Source: Verrucomicrobiota bacterium (GTDB lineage: Bacteria; Verrucomicrobiota; Lentisphaeria; JABSQK01; JAJFLO01). Taken from it: DNA of 64,000 nucleotides. A model generated the notes under the pieces. It did not search any database and was not told the origin of the DNA. It was given only the letters and a program-made list of their open reading frames with translations. A program made the translations under genes and the position numbers. Shown here piece after piece: positions 21,113 to 29,834 of this stretch. Position 1 is the stretch's first letter, and each line of letters opens with the position of its first letter. The stretch covers positions 171,619 to 235,618 of the forward strand of contig JAJFLQ010000040.1 in assembly GCA_021772615.1 (NCBI GenBank), written 5' to 3'.

Positions 21113-22555
21113 TTGATTTCCGGGTACCCGGTTTTCGTCATGACAGGTTCCATAATCCTAGGCCTGGTGGCCGCCGCGCTCGCTGTTTCGAACGTTTATT
21201 TCCGAATTAACGCCCGATCGGCATTGAGACGCGTGAAGCGTGCGCTTGCGGATCAGAAGAAATTGGTCCGCTTCCTCGATCATTCGGCCCGAACGCTTGT
21301 TACCGGTACGGACGAAGGCACGTGGATGCAGGCTATGGCCGATGATCTTGCAGGCGCTGTACAGGCCCGGTCTATACGCATCTACGTCGTCGAACAACAA
21401 CATCACCTCCGTGTTGCGGCTGCGAGTGGTGCGTTGCCACCGTCAACCGGCGCAGGAGACGGCGAATCGGTGCGGCGTGCGACACTTGTTGATATCGGTC
21501 GAGCCCGCATTGATTTCGACGACGGTATCATCGGTCGCGTTGCGTCATCCGGGAAACGTTATTTCCGCAATTTTGAGGTCGATGGCCAGTCTCCTTTTTC
21601 GCGTCATCTGGACTCGGTGATCGTGATACCTATCGCGATAGGTAGCCGAAAGATCGGGGTTATATGTGCCGTTAACAAGGTACGTAAGCCGCGGTTTTTC
21701 ACCAACGAAGACGTCTTGCTGCTTGAATGCCTAGCCAATCAGATCGCGCTCGGCGGCACACTGATCCAGAATTATGCCGATCTGGGCGAACAGAACCGGA
21801 TTCAGCAAGAGCTGCGATTGGCGCGCGAGATCCAGAAATCGTTGCTGCCCGACGCCGCGCCAAAGAGCGATTGGTTTGAGATATGTGGCGACAATCGGCC
21901 GGCCAAGGAGGTGAGTGGCGATTTATTCGATTTTGTTGAGATCGACGACGACTATCTCATGGTCCTTATCGCTGATGCCAGCGGTAAAGGGGTGCCGGCA
22001 TGCATGATCATGTCGATGTGTCGGATCTTCGTGCGCGCCAATGCTGCCAGGTTCATGGACAATCTTGAGGGTCTGCTGGCCGAATTGAACACCAGTTTGT
22101 TCAGAGATACGGACGCGGCGCGGTTTGTAACACTTGCGTGCTGCCTGATCGACAAGCGCGACTATACTGTGGAATACGCACGGGCCGGCCACACGGAATT
22201 GCTGATACGGCAGCCTACCGGTGAGATTCAGGTCATTCATCCGGATGGACCTGCGCTGGGATTATTTCCCCCGGACGCATCGCTGGTGAATTTTGATACC
22301 TTTGCATTCTCGTGGCGACCGGGAACGGCTATTATGCTCTTTACGGATGGCATCACCGAGGCGCGTAACGAGGCCAACGAGGAATTTGGGTTGCCGCGGC
22401 TGGTGGAGACGTTTGGCGCCGGCAACGGTGACCCGGCCCACATTGTTGCGGAAGTGCTTGCGTCGGTGCGAGATTTTTCGCAGTCAATGCCGCAGACCGA
22501 TGACCAGACGATTGTTGTACTTACGCGCGTAGCAGCGGAAACGGTAAGCGCGTAA
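21113..22555 (+). CDS. GAF-domain PP2C-type (SpoIIE/RsbU) phosphatase
   Basis: GAF-like region (VIVIPIAIGSRKIGVICAVNKV), LAREIQKSLLPDAAP, EVSGDLFDFVEIDDDYLMVLIADASGKGVPACMIM, MLFTDGITEARN; ATG at 21140 is an alternative start. Confidence 0.93.
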   Translation: MISGYPVFVMTGSIILGLVAAALAVSNVYFRINARSALRRVKRALADQKKLVRFLDHSARTLVTGTDEGTWMQAMADDLAGAVQARSIRIYVVEQQHHLRVAAASGALPPSTGAGDGESVRRATLVDIGRARIDFDDGIIGRVASSGKRYFRNFEVDGQSPFSRHLDSVIVIPIAIGSRKIGVICAVNKVRKPRFFTNEDVLLLECLANQIALGGTLIQNYADLGEQNRIQQELRLAREIQKSLLPDAAPKSDWFEICGDNRPAKEVSGDLFDFVEIDDDYLMVLIADASGKGVPACMIMSMCRIFVRANAARFMDNLEGLLAELNTSLFRDTDAARFVTLACCLIDKRDYTVEYARAGHTELLIRQPTGEIQVIHPDGPALGLFPPDASLVNFDTFAFSWRPGTAIMLFTDGITEARNEANEEFGLPRLVETFGAGNGDPAHIVAEVLASVRDFSQSMPQTDDQTIVVLTRVAAETVSA

Positions 22556-22565
22556 CACGTGCCGG

Positions 22566-23468
22566 CTATTTTTCAGCTTCGGCGTCGCTTTCCTGCGTTT
22601 CCGCAGCCCAGAAATAATAGCCGCTGGTTCCCGGGCCCGACATGAATGGAGGCCATGTTCCCTTGTTTTCCACGTGTCCGTCGGCGAACAGGAAATTTGC
22701 GGTACCGTCGAGGTGCCGGTGCACCGGTAACGGCCGGACCGGCGCCGGCGGGAGTGCGTCGGCATACGAGTTGCCTTCGGTGCTTATGCCGGCGACAACG
22801 GGGTCGCGGTCGGGGATGTTGAAGTAATTGCTGCCGCCGGAATCCGCAAGCAGTACCTTGGCTGCGGGTTGGGAGAGATGTTGTAAATTGACCTGGCCCC
22901 AATGCGGATACCGTTCGCCGAATTTGTCGGTGAGGTTGGACGATATGTGTTGGTTGATGCCATAGCTTGAACCGCGCCAATAGTTTGCCGCAGAAATTTC
23001 ACCTTCGGGGGATTTGAATGCCTGGCTCGGACACGCAAATTCACCCGCGGGTTTTGCGGTTTGATCAACGGTGTGGTCCCCGGCGGCTGCGATCCGATTG
23101 ATCCAGCCGTTTTCGTAGGCAGGCATAATGCCGTCTGACGACTTGCAGTAGATTTTTATCCACACGCCCAGCTGTTTTTCGTTGTACATACAGCGTGTGA
23201 TTTTCGATTTCATGTAGCCGCGGTACAGTAACGGTACGAGCAGGGCTGCGACGGCAACGCCGACAGTGACCGCAACGACCAGTTCGAACGCGTTAAACAT
23301 GGATCTGCGTCCGTTGGCGTTGCGGCGGGGCGGCAGAAATAAATGGGTGCGATTGGTCATTGTCCGATATTGTTTTTGAAACGTCGCCATTGTGACATAT
23401 GCACCGAATGCTGCTGCGCATGCGGATCGCCGCCAATAACGACGGCGCCGTTCGACTTCAGCTGCCAC
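22566..23468 (-). CDS. Pseudopilin-like protein with H-X9-DG (DUF1559-type) C-terminus
   Basis: MFNAFELVVAVTVGVAVAALLVPLLYRGYMKSKITRCMYNEKQLG hydrophobic N-helix; HRHLDGTANFLFADGHVENKGTWP near the C-terminus. True start probably inside the ORF. Confidence 0.82.
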   Translation of the reverse strand: MAAEVERRRRYWRRSACAAAFGAYVTMATFQKQYRTMTNRTHLFLPPRRNANGRRSMFNAFELVVAVTVGVAVAALLVPLLYRGYMKSKITRCMYNEKQLGVWIKIYCKSSDGIMPAYENGWINRIAAAGDHTVDQTAKPAGEFACPSQAFKSPEGEISAANYWRGSSYGINQHISSNLTDKFGERYPHWGQVNLQHLSQPAAKVLLADSGGSNYFNIPDRDPVVAGISTEGNSYADALPPAPVRPLPVHRHLDGTANFLFADGHVENKGTWPPFMSGPGTSGYYFWAAETQESDAEAEK

Positions 23469-23745
23469 TATGTTTCACCGGATGTTCCTGCTAATGCGGT
23501 TGCCGGTCCTCAGAGCACCAGCAAACTATGCACCCCGTATGTGGGAACGTCATTCGTGCGAATGACGTTGGCCGGAGCGGACGATCCCGCAGCAGACGAA
23601 GATAACCACCTCTTACCAGCGAACGCTTGAGGGTGTGTTCCCGGCAGATTTGGACTCACTGGCAAACATAGCCGCTGTTCGGCGGAATGTCACGATTAAT
23701 CTGTGAATTACGTAGAGAAGTTCACACCAAAGAAATGGAGATATT

Positions 23746-24993
23746 ATGGCGGAAAATGGGCTGCAGGAATGTTTCGCGGAGCGAATCGGGGGACGTCAAT
23801 TCGGTCGCGATGATCGCATTTACAAGTTCGAAAAAATAAAACGTGCCAAGGTCGCGGCGCGCAAGGCGCAACCTGATGTTGCGTTGATCGACATGGGCGT
23901 TGGAGAGCCGGACGACATGGCGTTTCCTGAAGTCGTTGCGGCACTGTCTGAAGAGGCGGCCAAGTGGGAAAATAGAACGTATACCGACAACGGCATCATG
24001 CCGTTTCGCCTCGCTGTCAGGGACTACATGAGGGACGTCTACGGTGTCGAGCTGGACGCGGCCACGGAGATATGCCATTCGGTTGGCAGCAAATCGGCAC
24101 TCAGTCTGATACCTGCCTGTTTTATAGACCCCGGTGATGCCTCGATTTTGACCACACCCGGTTATCCCGTGATGGGGACATGGACGGATTATTTAGGCGG
24201 GCGCGTCATTCGTATGCCGATTACCCCGGAAAACGCTTTCTTTCCGGAACTTGAGCAGCTCGGCGCCTCCGAGCGTGCACAGGCCAAGCTGTTATACTTG
24301 AACTATCCCAACAACCCGACTGGCGCAGCTGCCTCGGTTGAGGCCCTGGAGCGGGCGGTGGCGTTCGCACAGGAAAATCAGATCCTGATCGTCTACGATG
24401 CCGCGTACGGCGCCCTGCGCTTCGACGGTGTGCCGCACAGTATTCTCGCAATTCGCGGAGCGAAGGACATCGCCATCGAATTGCATAGCATGAGCAAGGG
24501 CTTCAATATGACTGGTTGGCGTCTCGGCTGGGTGTGCGGGAACCCGAACGCAGTTGCCGCATTTGCGCACGTGAAAGATAACTGCGACAGCGGTCAGTTC
24601 GCAGCGATTCAATTGGCTTCTGCCACAGCGTTGAATATGCACGCCCGTATCACCCCGTTGATTTGCGCGAAATACAAACGGCGTCTTGACGCGCTTGCCG
24701 GTATTCTCTGCGAGTCGGGTTTTAACGCATCGTGTCCGGACGGATCGTTCTTCTTGTATACCGCCGCACCAACGGGTACAACCGACGGCGAGGAATTCGA
24801 GAATGGCGAGGCATTCAGCCAGTGGTTGATACGAACAAAGCTGATCAGCACCGTACCCTGGGACGACGCCGGTCATTTTGTGCGCTTCAGCGCGACGTTC
24901 GCTGCGTCTTCGAAAGACGACGAAGCGCGTGTCTTGGGCGACATTCGTCGACGTCTCAGCGATGTCGAATTCATTTTCTCGGATGGTGTTTAA
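23746..24993 (+). CDS. dapL: LL-diaminopimelate aminotransferase (class I/II PLP aminotransferase)
   Basis: VALIDMGVGEPDDMAFPEVVAAL, ENRTYTDNGIMPFRLAVRDYM, LYLNYPNNPTGA, IELHSMSKGFNMTGWRLGWVCGN. Confidence 0.9.
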   Translation: MAENGLQECFAERIGGRQFGRDDRIYKFEKIKRAKVAARKAQPDVALIDMGVGEPDDMAFPEVVAALSEEAAKWENRTYTDNGIMPFRLAVRDYMRDVYGVELDAATEICHSVGSKSALSLIPACFIDPGDASILTTPGYPVMGTWTDYLGGRVIRMPITPENAFFPELEQLGASERAQAKLLYLNYPNNPTGAAASVEALERAVAFAQENQILIVYDAAYGALRFDGVPHSILAIRGAKDIAIELHSMSKGFNMTGWRLGWVCGNPNAVAAFAHVKDNCDSGQFAAIQLASATALNMHARITPLICAKYKRRLDALAGILCESGFNASCPDGSFFLYTAAPTGTTDGEEFENGEAFSQWLIRTKLISTVPWDDAGHFVRFSATFAASSKDDEARVLGDIRRRLSDVEFIFSDGV

Positions 24994-25005
24994 GCGGGTA
25001 AGGCG

Positions 25006-26016
25006 ATGGCGCTGATAGAAGTCGAAAAGCTAAGCAAAGACTTCAGCATACTCAAACGCGATCCCGGGTTGAAAGGGGCGATATGGAGTCTTGTGCGGCG
25101 CCGTTATGAAACGGTACACGCTGTGAGCGACGTGTCATTCGAGATTCAACGCGGCGAGCTTGTCGGTTACATCGGGCCCAATGGCGCCGGCAAAAGCACC
25201 ACTATCAAGATGCTTACCGGCATTCTCATTCCTACGTCCGGGCACCTCCGTGTGTGCGACTTCGTCCCGTACCGCGAACGGCGGCACTACACGCGTAATA
25301 TTGGCGTGGTCTTCGGCCAGCGGACGCAATTGTGGTGGGACATACCGGTAATCGAGTCGTTTAACCTGTTGCAAAAGGTCTATAAAGTTTCAGATAACGA
25401 CTATCGGCGCCGTCTTGACGAGTTCAAGGAGCTACTGAACCTCGATGAGATTCTCGATGTGCCCGTGCGCAAGCTGTCTCTTGGTCAGCGGATGCGTTGC
25501 GACCTGGTGGCAAGCATGCTGCACAATCCGCAGGTATTGTTTCTCGACGAACCGTCGATTGGTCTTGACGTAGTCGGGAAGCTGCGAATTCGCGAGTTCC
25601 TCCAGCGGATAAACCGCGAGACCGGCGTGACCATGATCCTGACCACGCACGATCTGCGCGAGATCGAGGAACTCTGTAATCGACTGATCATCGTCGATCA
25701 CGGGCGAATTCTCTATGACGGCGGTATTGGCGGGTTGCGCACGAAGTACGCTTTCGATCGCCATATCATATTCCAGCTGTCGGAGAGCCATCCGTCCGAT
25801 GGATGGCAGAATGATCTGGATTTTAACGGTTCCGTTCGTTGGGAAACGCCTGATCCGCTGAAAGTGAAAGCCTCGTTTCGCAAGGAATCCGTTAATCCCG
25901 CTGCCGTGATCTCGTCGGTGATGAAGCACCTTTCCGTGCATGACATCACGATTGAGGAGCCGGAAATCGAGCAGATTATCGGCATGATTTATTCTCAGGG
26001 CAAGGTGAAGCAATGA
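25006..26016 (+). CDS. ABC-2 type exporter ATP-binding protein
   Basis: GYIGPNGAGKSTTIKMLTGIL, KLSLGQRMRCDLVASMLHNPQVLFLDEPSIGLD. Confidence 0.96.
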   Translation: MALIEVEKLSKDFSILKRDPGLKGAIWSLVRRRYETVHAVSDVSFEIQRGELVGYIGPNGAGKSTTIKMLTGILIPTSGHLRVCDFVPYRERRHYTRNIGVVFGQRTQLWWDIPVIESFNLLQKVYKVSDNDYRRRLDEFKELLNLDEILDVPVRKLSLGQRMRCDLVASMLHNPQVLFLDEPSIGLDVVGKLRIREFLQRINRETGVTMILTTHDLREIEELCNRLIIVDHGRILYDGGIGGLRTKYAFDRHIIFQLSESHPSDGWQNDLDFNGSVRWETPDPLKVKASFRKESVNPAAVISSVMKHLSVHDITIEEPEIEQIIGMIYSQGKVKQ

Positions 26017-26864
26017 CGGGTGGAGAATGCCGCGCGGGCTCGACCGGCAACGCGGTGATGCGATGGCCCGTTATGGCCACTTACATCGAGTATCTGCGGA
26101 TATCCTTTCACAAGATGCTCGCGTACCGGATCAGTTATCTCATCGGTGTCTTCACTTACGGCATTCACGTCGCCGTTTACTATTATCTATACAAGGCGTT
26201 GTACGCCGAAACGGAAACAATAAACGGCTACAAAGTCGATGATATGCTTACCTACGTCGCGGTGGGATGGATTTGCAAGAGTTTCTATCTGAATTATATC
26301 GACCGTGAACTGACCGACGATGTACAATCCGGGCAGGTTGCGATGGACTTGATAAAACCGATCGATTTTCAGGCGATGTACTTTTCCCGTGGATTAGGGC
26401 ACAGCGCGTTCCGACTGGTACTGTTTACGCCGCCAATCGTGGTGTTGACCGTTCTGCTTTTTTCCGTTAATCCACCGGCGGACGCCGTGCATGCCGTGTT
26501 TTTCATATTCAGTACATTAATGAGCGTGCTGATCTACCTTGGTATCAACTATATCATTGGCGTCCTGGCCATTTTTTTTCTCTCGATTCGGGGCGTACTG
26601 TATTCCAAGAATCTTGTTATCGAGCTGCTGTCGGGCCTGCTGGTGCCGATCGACTGGTTCCCGGACTGGTTCAGGACGATGAGTGCGTTTCTGCCATTTC
26701 AGGGCATCGCCTACTACCCACTTGCCATTTATCTCGGCCGCATCGACGGCGTGGAACTCCTGCAAGCTGTCGGATTTCAGGCGCTGTGGGTCGTCATTAT
26801 GATCGGCGTCGGTCGGTTCATATGGATGCTATGCCAGAAACGGATTCTTATCCAGGGCGGTTAA
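26013..26864 (+). CDS. ABC-2 family transporter permease
   Basis: Polytopic; overlaps the ATPase gene by 4 nt; EYLRISFHKMLAYRISYLIGVFTYGIHVAVYYYLYKALY. Confidence 0.9.
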   Translation: MTGGECRAGSTGNAVMRWPVMATYIEYLRISFHKMLAYRISYLIGVFTYGIHVAVYYYLYKALYAETETINGYKVDDMLTYVAVGWICKSFYLNYIDRELTDDVQSGQVAMDLIKPIDFQAMYFSRGLGHSAFRLVLFTPPIVVLTVLLFSVNPPADAVHAVFFIFSTLMSVLIYLGINYIIGVLAIFFLSIRGVLYSKNLVIELLSGLLVPIDWFPDWFRTMSAFLPFQGIAYYPLAIYLGRIDGVELLQAVGFQALWVVIMIGVGRFIWMLCQKRILIQGG

Positions 26865-26958
26865 CGGGCCTCGCCATCACGGTTTTTCCCGCAGTGATCG
26901 CTGCCGGGCTGATGCTGTCGGCGGCCTTGCAATGAATTTCCGGCCTTGAAGCCATACC

Positions 26959-27765
26959 ATGTTCGAAAGCATAAAACTACATGTAACGCTGGGCGCCTTG
27001 TACTTGTCGAAATTCCTCAAGACAAGACTTGAATACAAGGCCGATCTCATGCTTGGTCTGGTTACCGGGCTGTTGTTTCAATGTATTACGCTGGTTTTCA
27101 TTGATGTGTTGTTTGCGCGCCAGTCGTTGACAATCGGCGGCTGGAACCGCGGTCATGTACTTTTTATCTATGGGTTCTCAATCTTTCCGCTGAATCTGTT
27201 CTTCGCGTTCTTCCCCAATCTCTACAACGTTGGCAGCAAGTATATAATAGAAGGTAACTTCGACCGCATTCTGCTGCGTCCATTGAACAGTTTGTTTCAG
27301 ATATTGATGGAAGAAGTAGATATCGAGAGTTTGATCGGCCTTATCATCGGCGGCGCCATTATGTATTACGCATCAGCGGAACTCGAGCTTGTCTGGTCTC
27401 TGTGGCACATGCCGGTATTCTGCCTCATGGCCATTTCCGGCATGTTGATCTATGGCGGCGTATTTACAACCGTCGCGTCCTTCAGCTTCTGGTGGCCGGA
27501 TCGTATCGGGCTGATGGCGCCCTTGTTCAATATGATGGCCTTCGGGAAATATCCGATCACCATCTTCAACCGCTTTCTGCAGTTCATTCTGATGTGGTTG
27601 ATTCCCTTTGCATTCGTCGCTTTTTTTCCTGCCACGCTCTTCATGGGGGTCGAATCCTTCTACACCCATGCACTGGCCGTTCCAGTTGTCGCATGTGTTT
27701 CGATGTTGGTGGGCATGTCGGCATGGACGCTCGGTGTGCGGCATTATGAAAGTACCGGAAGTTGA
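26959..27765 (+). CDS. ABC-2 family transporter permease (second subunit)
   Basis: Polytopic; LYLSKFLKTRLEYKADLMLGLVTGLLFQCITLVFIDVLF; co-directional with the preceding ABC genes. Confidence 0.9.
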   Translation: MFESIKLHVTLGALYLSKFLKTRLEYKADLMLGLVTGLLFQCITLVFIDVLFARQSLTIGGWNRGHVLFIYGFSIFPLNLFFAFFPNLYNVGSKYIIEGNFDRILLRPLNSLFQILMEEVDIESLIGLIIGGAIMYYASAELELVWSLWHMPVFCLMAISGMLIYGGVFTTVASFSFWWPDRIGLMAPLFNMMAFGKYPITIFNRFLQFILMWLIPFAFVAFFPATLFMGVESFYTHALAVPVVACVSMLVGMSAWTLGVRHYESTGS

Positions 27766-27972
27766 GCCGCGGTCCACGGTCTCAAGGACATGAAAATTGC
27801 AGCTACGTTTGAAACGTCTGCGAAAATTGATTATAAGATAACGTTCGCCGACTGCGGCGGATACATTATCTTGGGAATTCGAGCGGATCCCCCTGCCGTA
27901 CGCAGCGGTCAGTAGCGGAATCGAATATCCGCGACGGAAATACGCGCGATAAAACTCGGCATAATGCGATGA

Positions 27973-27988
27973 TGGCACGGAAGTTGCT
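27973..27988 (+). promoter_or_regulatory. Sigma54 (-24/-12) promoter, consensus match
   Basis: TGGCAC-GGAAG-TTGCT matches TGGCAC-N5-TTGCW exactly; 115 nt upstream of the small ORF at 28103. Confidence 0.7.
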
Positions 27989-28102
27989 AGGAGATGGTTG
28001 TATTGACGGTCTATCGAGGTTGCCCGCAGTGTTCGCACTGTGGCGTTCCTGGTCAACTATCAACGTATTTGCCGGTATAAAAGTATCGGGAGGAGTAGAA
28101 GG

Positions 28103-28270
28103 ATGAAATCGATACAGCGTGTAAAACTCCGTGGAATGAGCAATGAACGCCTGCTCATGTTGTCCCTCACCTGCAATGACGATCAACTCGACGCGATCGA
28201 TTGGGAGCTTGATCGCCGCGCGGTCAACAGTAGAGGCCGCAGTCCGCGGCCGTCCGGAGTACTGAATTAA
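28103..28270 (+). CDS. Small 55-aa protein of unknown function
   Basis: MKSIQRVKLRGMSNERLLMLSLTCNDDQLDAIDWELDRRAVNSRGRSPRPSGVLN; ATG preceded by AGGAG; downstream of the sigma54-type promoter. Confidence 0.5.
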   Translation: MKSIQRVKLRGMSNERLLMLSLTCNDDQLDAIDWELDRRAVNSRGRSPRPSGVLN

Positions 28271-28279
28271 TTTTCTCAC

Positions 28280-28299
28280 TATCGATTTCGAAATCGATA
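28280..28299. repeat. 20-bp perfect palindrome between convergent genes
   Basis: TATCGATTTCGAAATCGATA; TCGAAATCGATA repeated directly at 28306-28317. Confidence 0.85.
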
Positions 28300-28349
28300 A
28301 TAATGTCGAAATCGATAAATTAGGCGTGGCGGTATGGTCACGCCCGCAG

Positions 28350-29705
28350 TTATTTGCGATAGTCGGCCGGATTTATGCCGTGTTTCTTGAATTTGTCGTA
28401 GAGAGTTTTACGCGGCACTTTCAGGGCTTCGCTGGTCTGATCGATGTTGCCGTGGTGTCGTGCAACCTCGCGCTCAAGCATGCGTTTTTCGATCATCGCG
28501 ACGATTTCCGGCAAGGATTTCTCGTGGAACTCGCTGTTGTCGATAACGATCTGTGCCGCTTCGAATAGCGATGTATACCCTGACAACGCTACCCGCTCTG
28601 CCATATTCTGTAATTCCCTGACGTTTCCCGGCCACTCCGCTGCCATCAGATGACCAACGACACCCGCATTCAGCGGTGGAACGGGGCGCTGGTAGCGGGT
28701 GCAGGACTTGGTCAAGAAATACTGAAACAACGTCGGAATATCAGTTTTCCGTTCACGAAGCGGTGGTAGATTTACCGGAATGACGTTGAGCCGATAGTAC
28801 AGGTCTTCACGAAATTTACCTTCAGCAGCAATGGTTTGCAGGTCCGACTGCGTCGCCGCGATAATCCGCACGTCTACCGGAATGATCTTGTTTGAACCGA
28901 GGCGCTGTATGGACCGGTCTTCCAGCACTCGCAATAACTTCACCTGCAGCGACAATGGCATCGAATCGATTTCATCAAGAAACAGCGTGCCGCCGCTCGC
29001 GTGTTCGATCATACCGATCCTCTGCTTGACCGCGCTGGTAAATGCGCCGGCTTCGTGCCCGAATAATTCACTATCGAAAATTGGTTCCGGCACGGCGCCG
29101 CAGTTAATCGCCACGAAATTCTTACCGGACCGATTGCTCTGACTATGAAGGCACCGGGCAACCAACTCCTTGCCGGTTCCGGTCTCGCCTTTAATGAGAA
29201 CATTGACGTCCAGGTCAGCAATGTTCCCGATCAATTCACGTAAGCGCACAATCGCAGGGGAGTCGCCTTTCAATACGCCATGTTCACCCGGCACCGAAAG
29301 GACTTGTGACCGCAAACTTTTGTTCTCAAGGACCAGTGCGCGTTTCTCCAGTGCCCGGCGCACGGAGCCGATCAGCATCGATTTGTCGACTGGTTTGACG
29401 ATATAATCATAGGCTCCGTCACGCATCGCCTGTACCGCGGTTTTCACATCGCCATGGCCTGTTACCAGAATCACCGGCAAATCCGGATCGATTGCCAGCG
29501 CTTTGTGCATGAACTCAAGCCCGTCAACATCCGGCATCTTGATATCCGTGAGCAGGATCGAGTTGCTGTTAGGCTCGAATTCCTTCAGCACGCGTGATGC
29601 CGAGTCAAAGCATCGGGTTGTGAACGACGCATTGGTGAGCATCTGGTCGAGCCATTCACGAAAATCTTCGTCGTCGTCGACGACGTAAACGATTCCGTCT
29701 GCCAT
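28350..29705 (-). CDS. NtrC/DctD-family sigma54-dependent response regulator
   Basis: REC (VYVVDDDEDFREW...ILLTDIKMPDVDGLEF), AAA+ GETGTGKELVARCLH, ELFGHEAGAFTSAVKQRIGMIEHASGGTLFLDEID, Fis-type HTH NIDQTSEALKVPRKTLYDKFKKHGI. Confidence 0.96.
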   Translation of the reverse strand: MADGIVYVVDDDEDFREWLDQMLTNASFTTRCFDSASRVLKEFEPNSNSILLTDIKMPDVDGLEFMHKALAIDPDLPVILVTGHGDVKTAVQAMRDGAYDYIVKPVDKSMLIGSVRRALEKRALVLENKSLRSQVLSVPGEHGVLKGDSPAIVRLRELIGNIADLDVNVLIKGETGTGKELVARCLHSQSNRSGKNFVAINCGAVPEPIFDSELFGHEAGAFTSAVKQRIGMIEHASGGTLFLDEIDSMPLSLQVKLLRVLEDRSIQRLGSNKIIPVDVRIIAATQSDLQTIAAEGKFREDLYYRLNVIPVNLPPLRERKTDIPTLFQYFLTKSCTRYQRPVPPLNAGVVGHLMAAEWPGNVRELQNMAERVALSGYTSLFEAAQIVIDNSEFHEKSLPEIVAMIEKRMLEREVARHHGNIDQTSEALKVPRKTLYDKFKKHGINPADYRK

Positions 29706-29834
29706 ATATTTTTCCTATCCGACTGGTTCACACACAGGGCGATAAACCTACTTCGGGCGACGGTTCATTTCAAGTTTGAGCATCGGGCGCCAGCGGACCG
29801 GCGGGGTGGTTCTGTAACCGGGATCAGTCCGGTA

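Noticed and set aside
27373-28279. Minus-strand ORFs 27373-28056 and 27866-28279
   Set aside because: Overlap the ABC permease and the sigma54-promoter/small-ORF region; no recognisable motif and atypical composition.
28280-28317. Palindrome as an intrinsic terminator
   Set aside because: AT-rich stem with no U-tract; kept as an unexplained palindrome instead.
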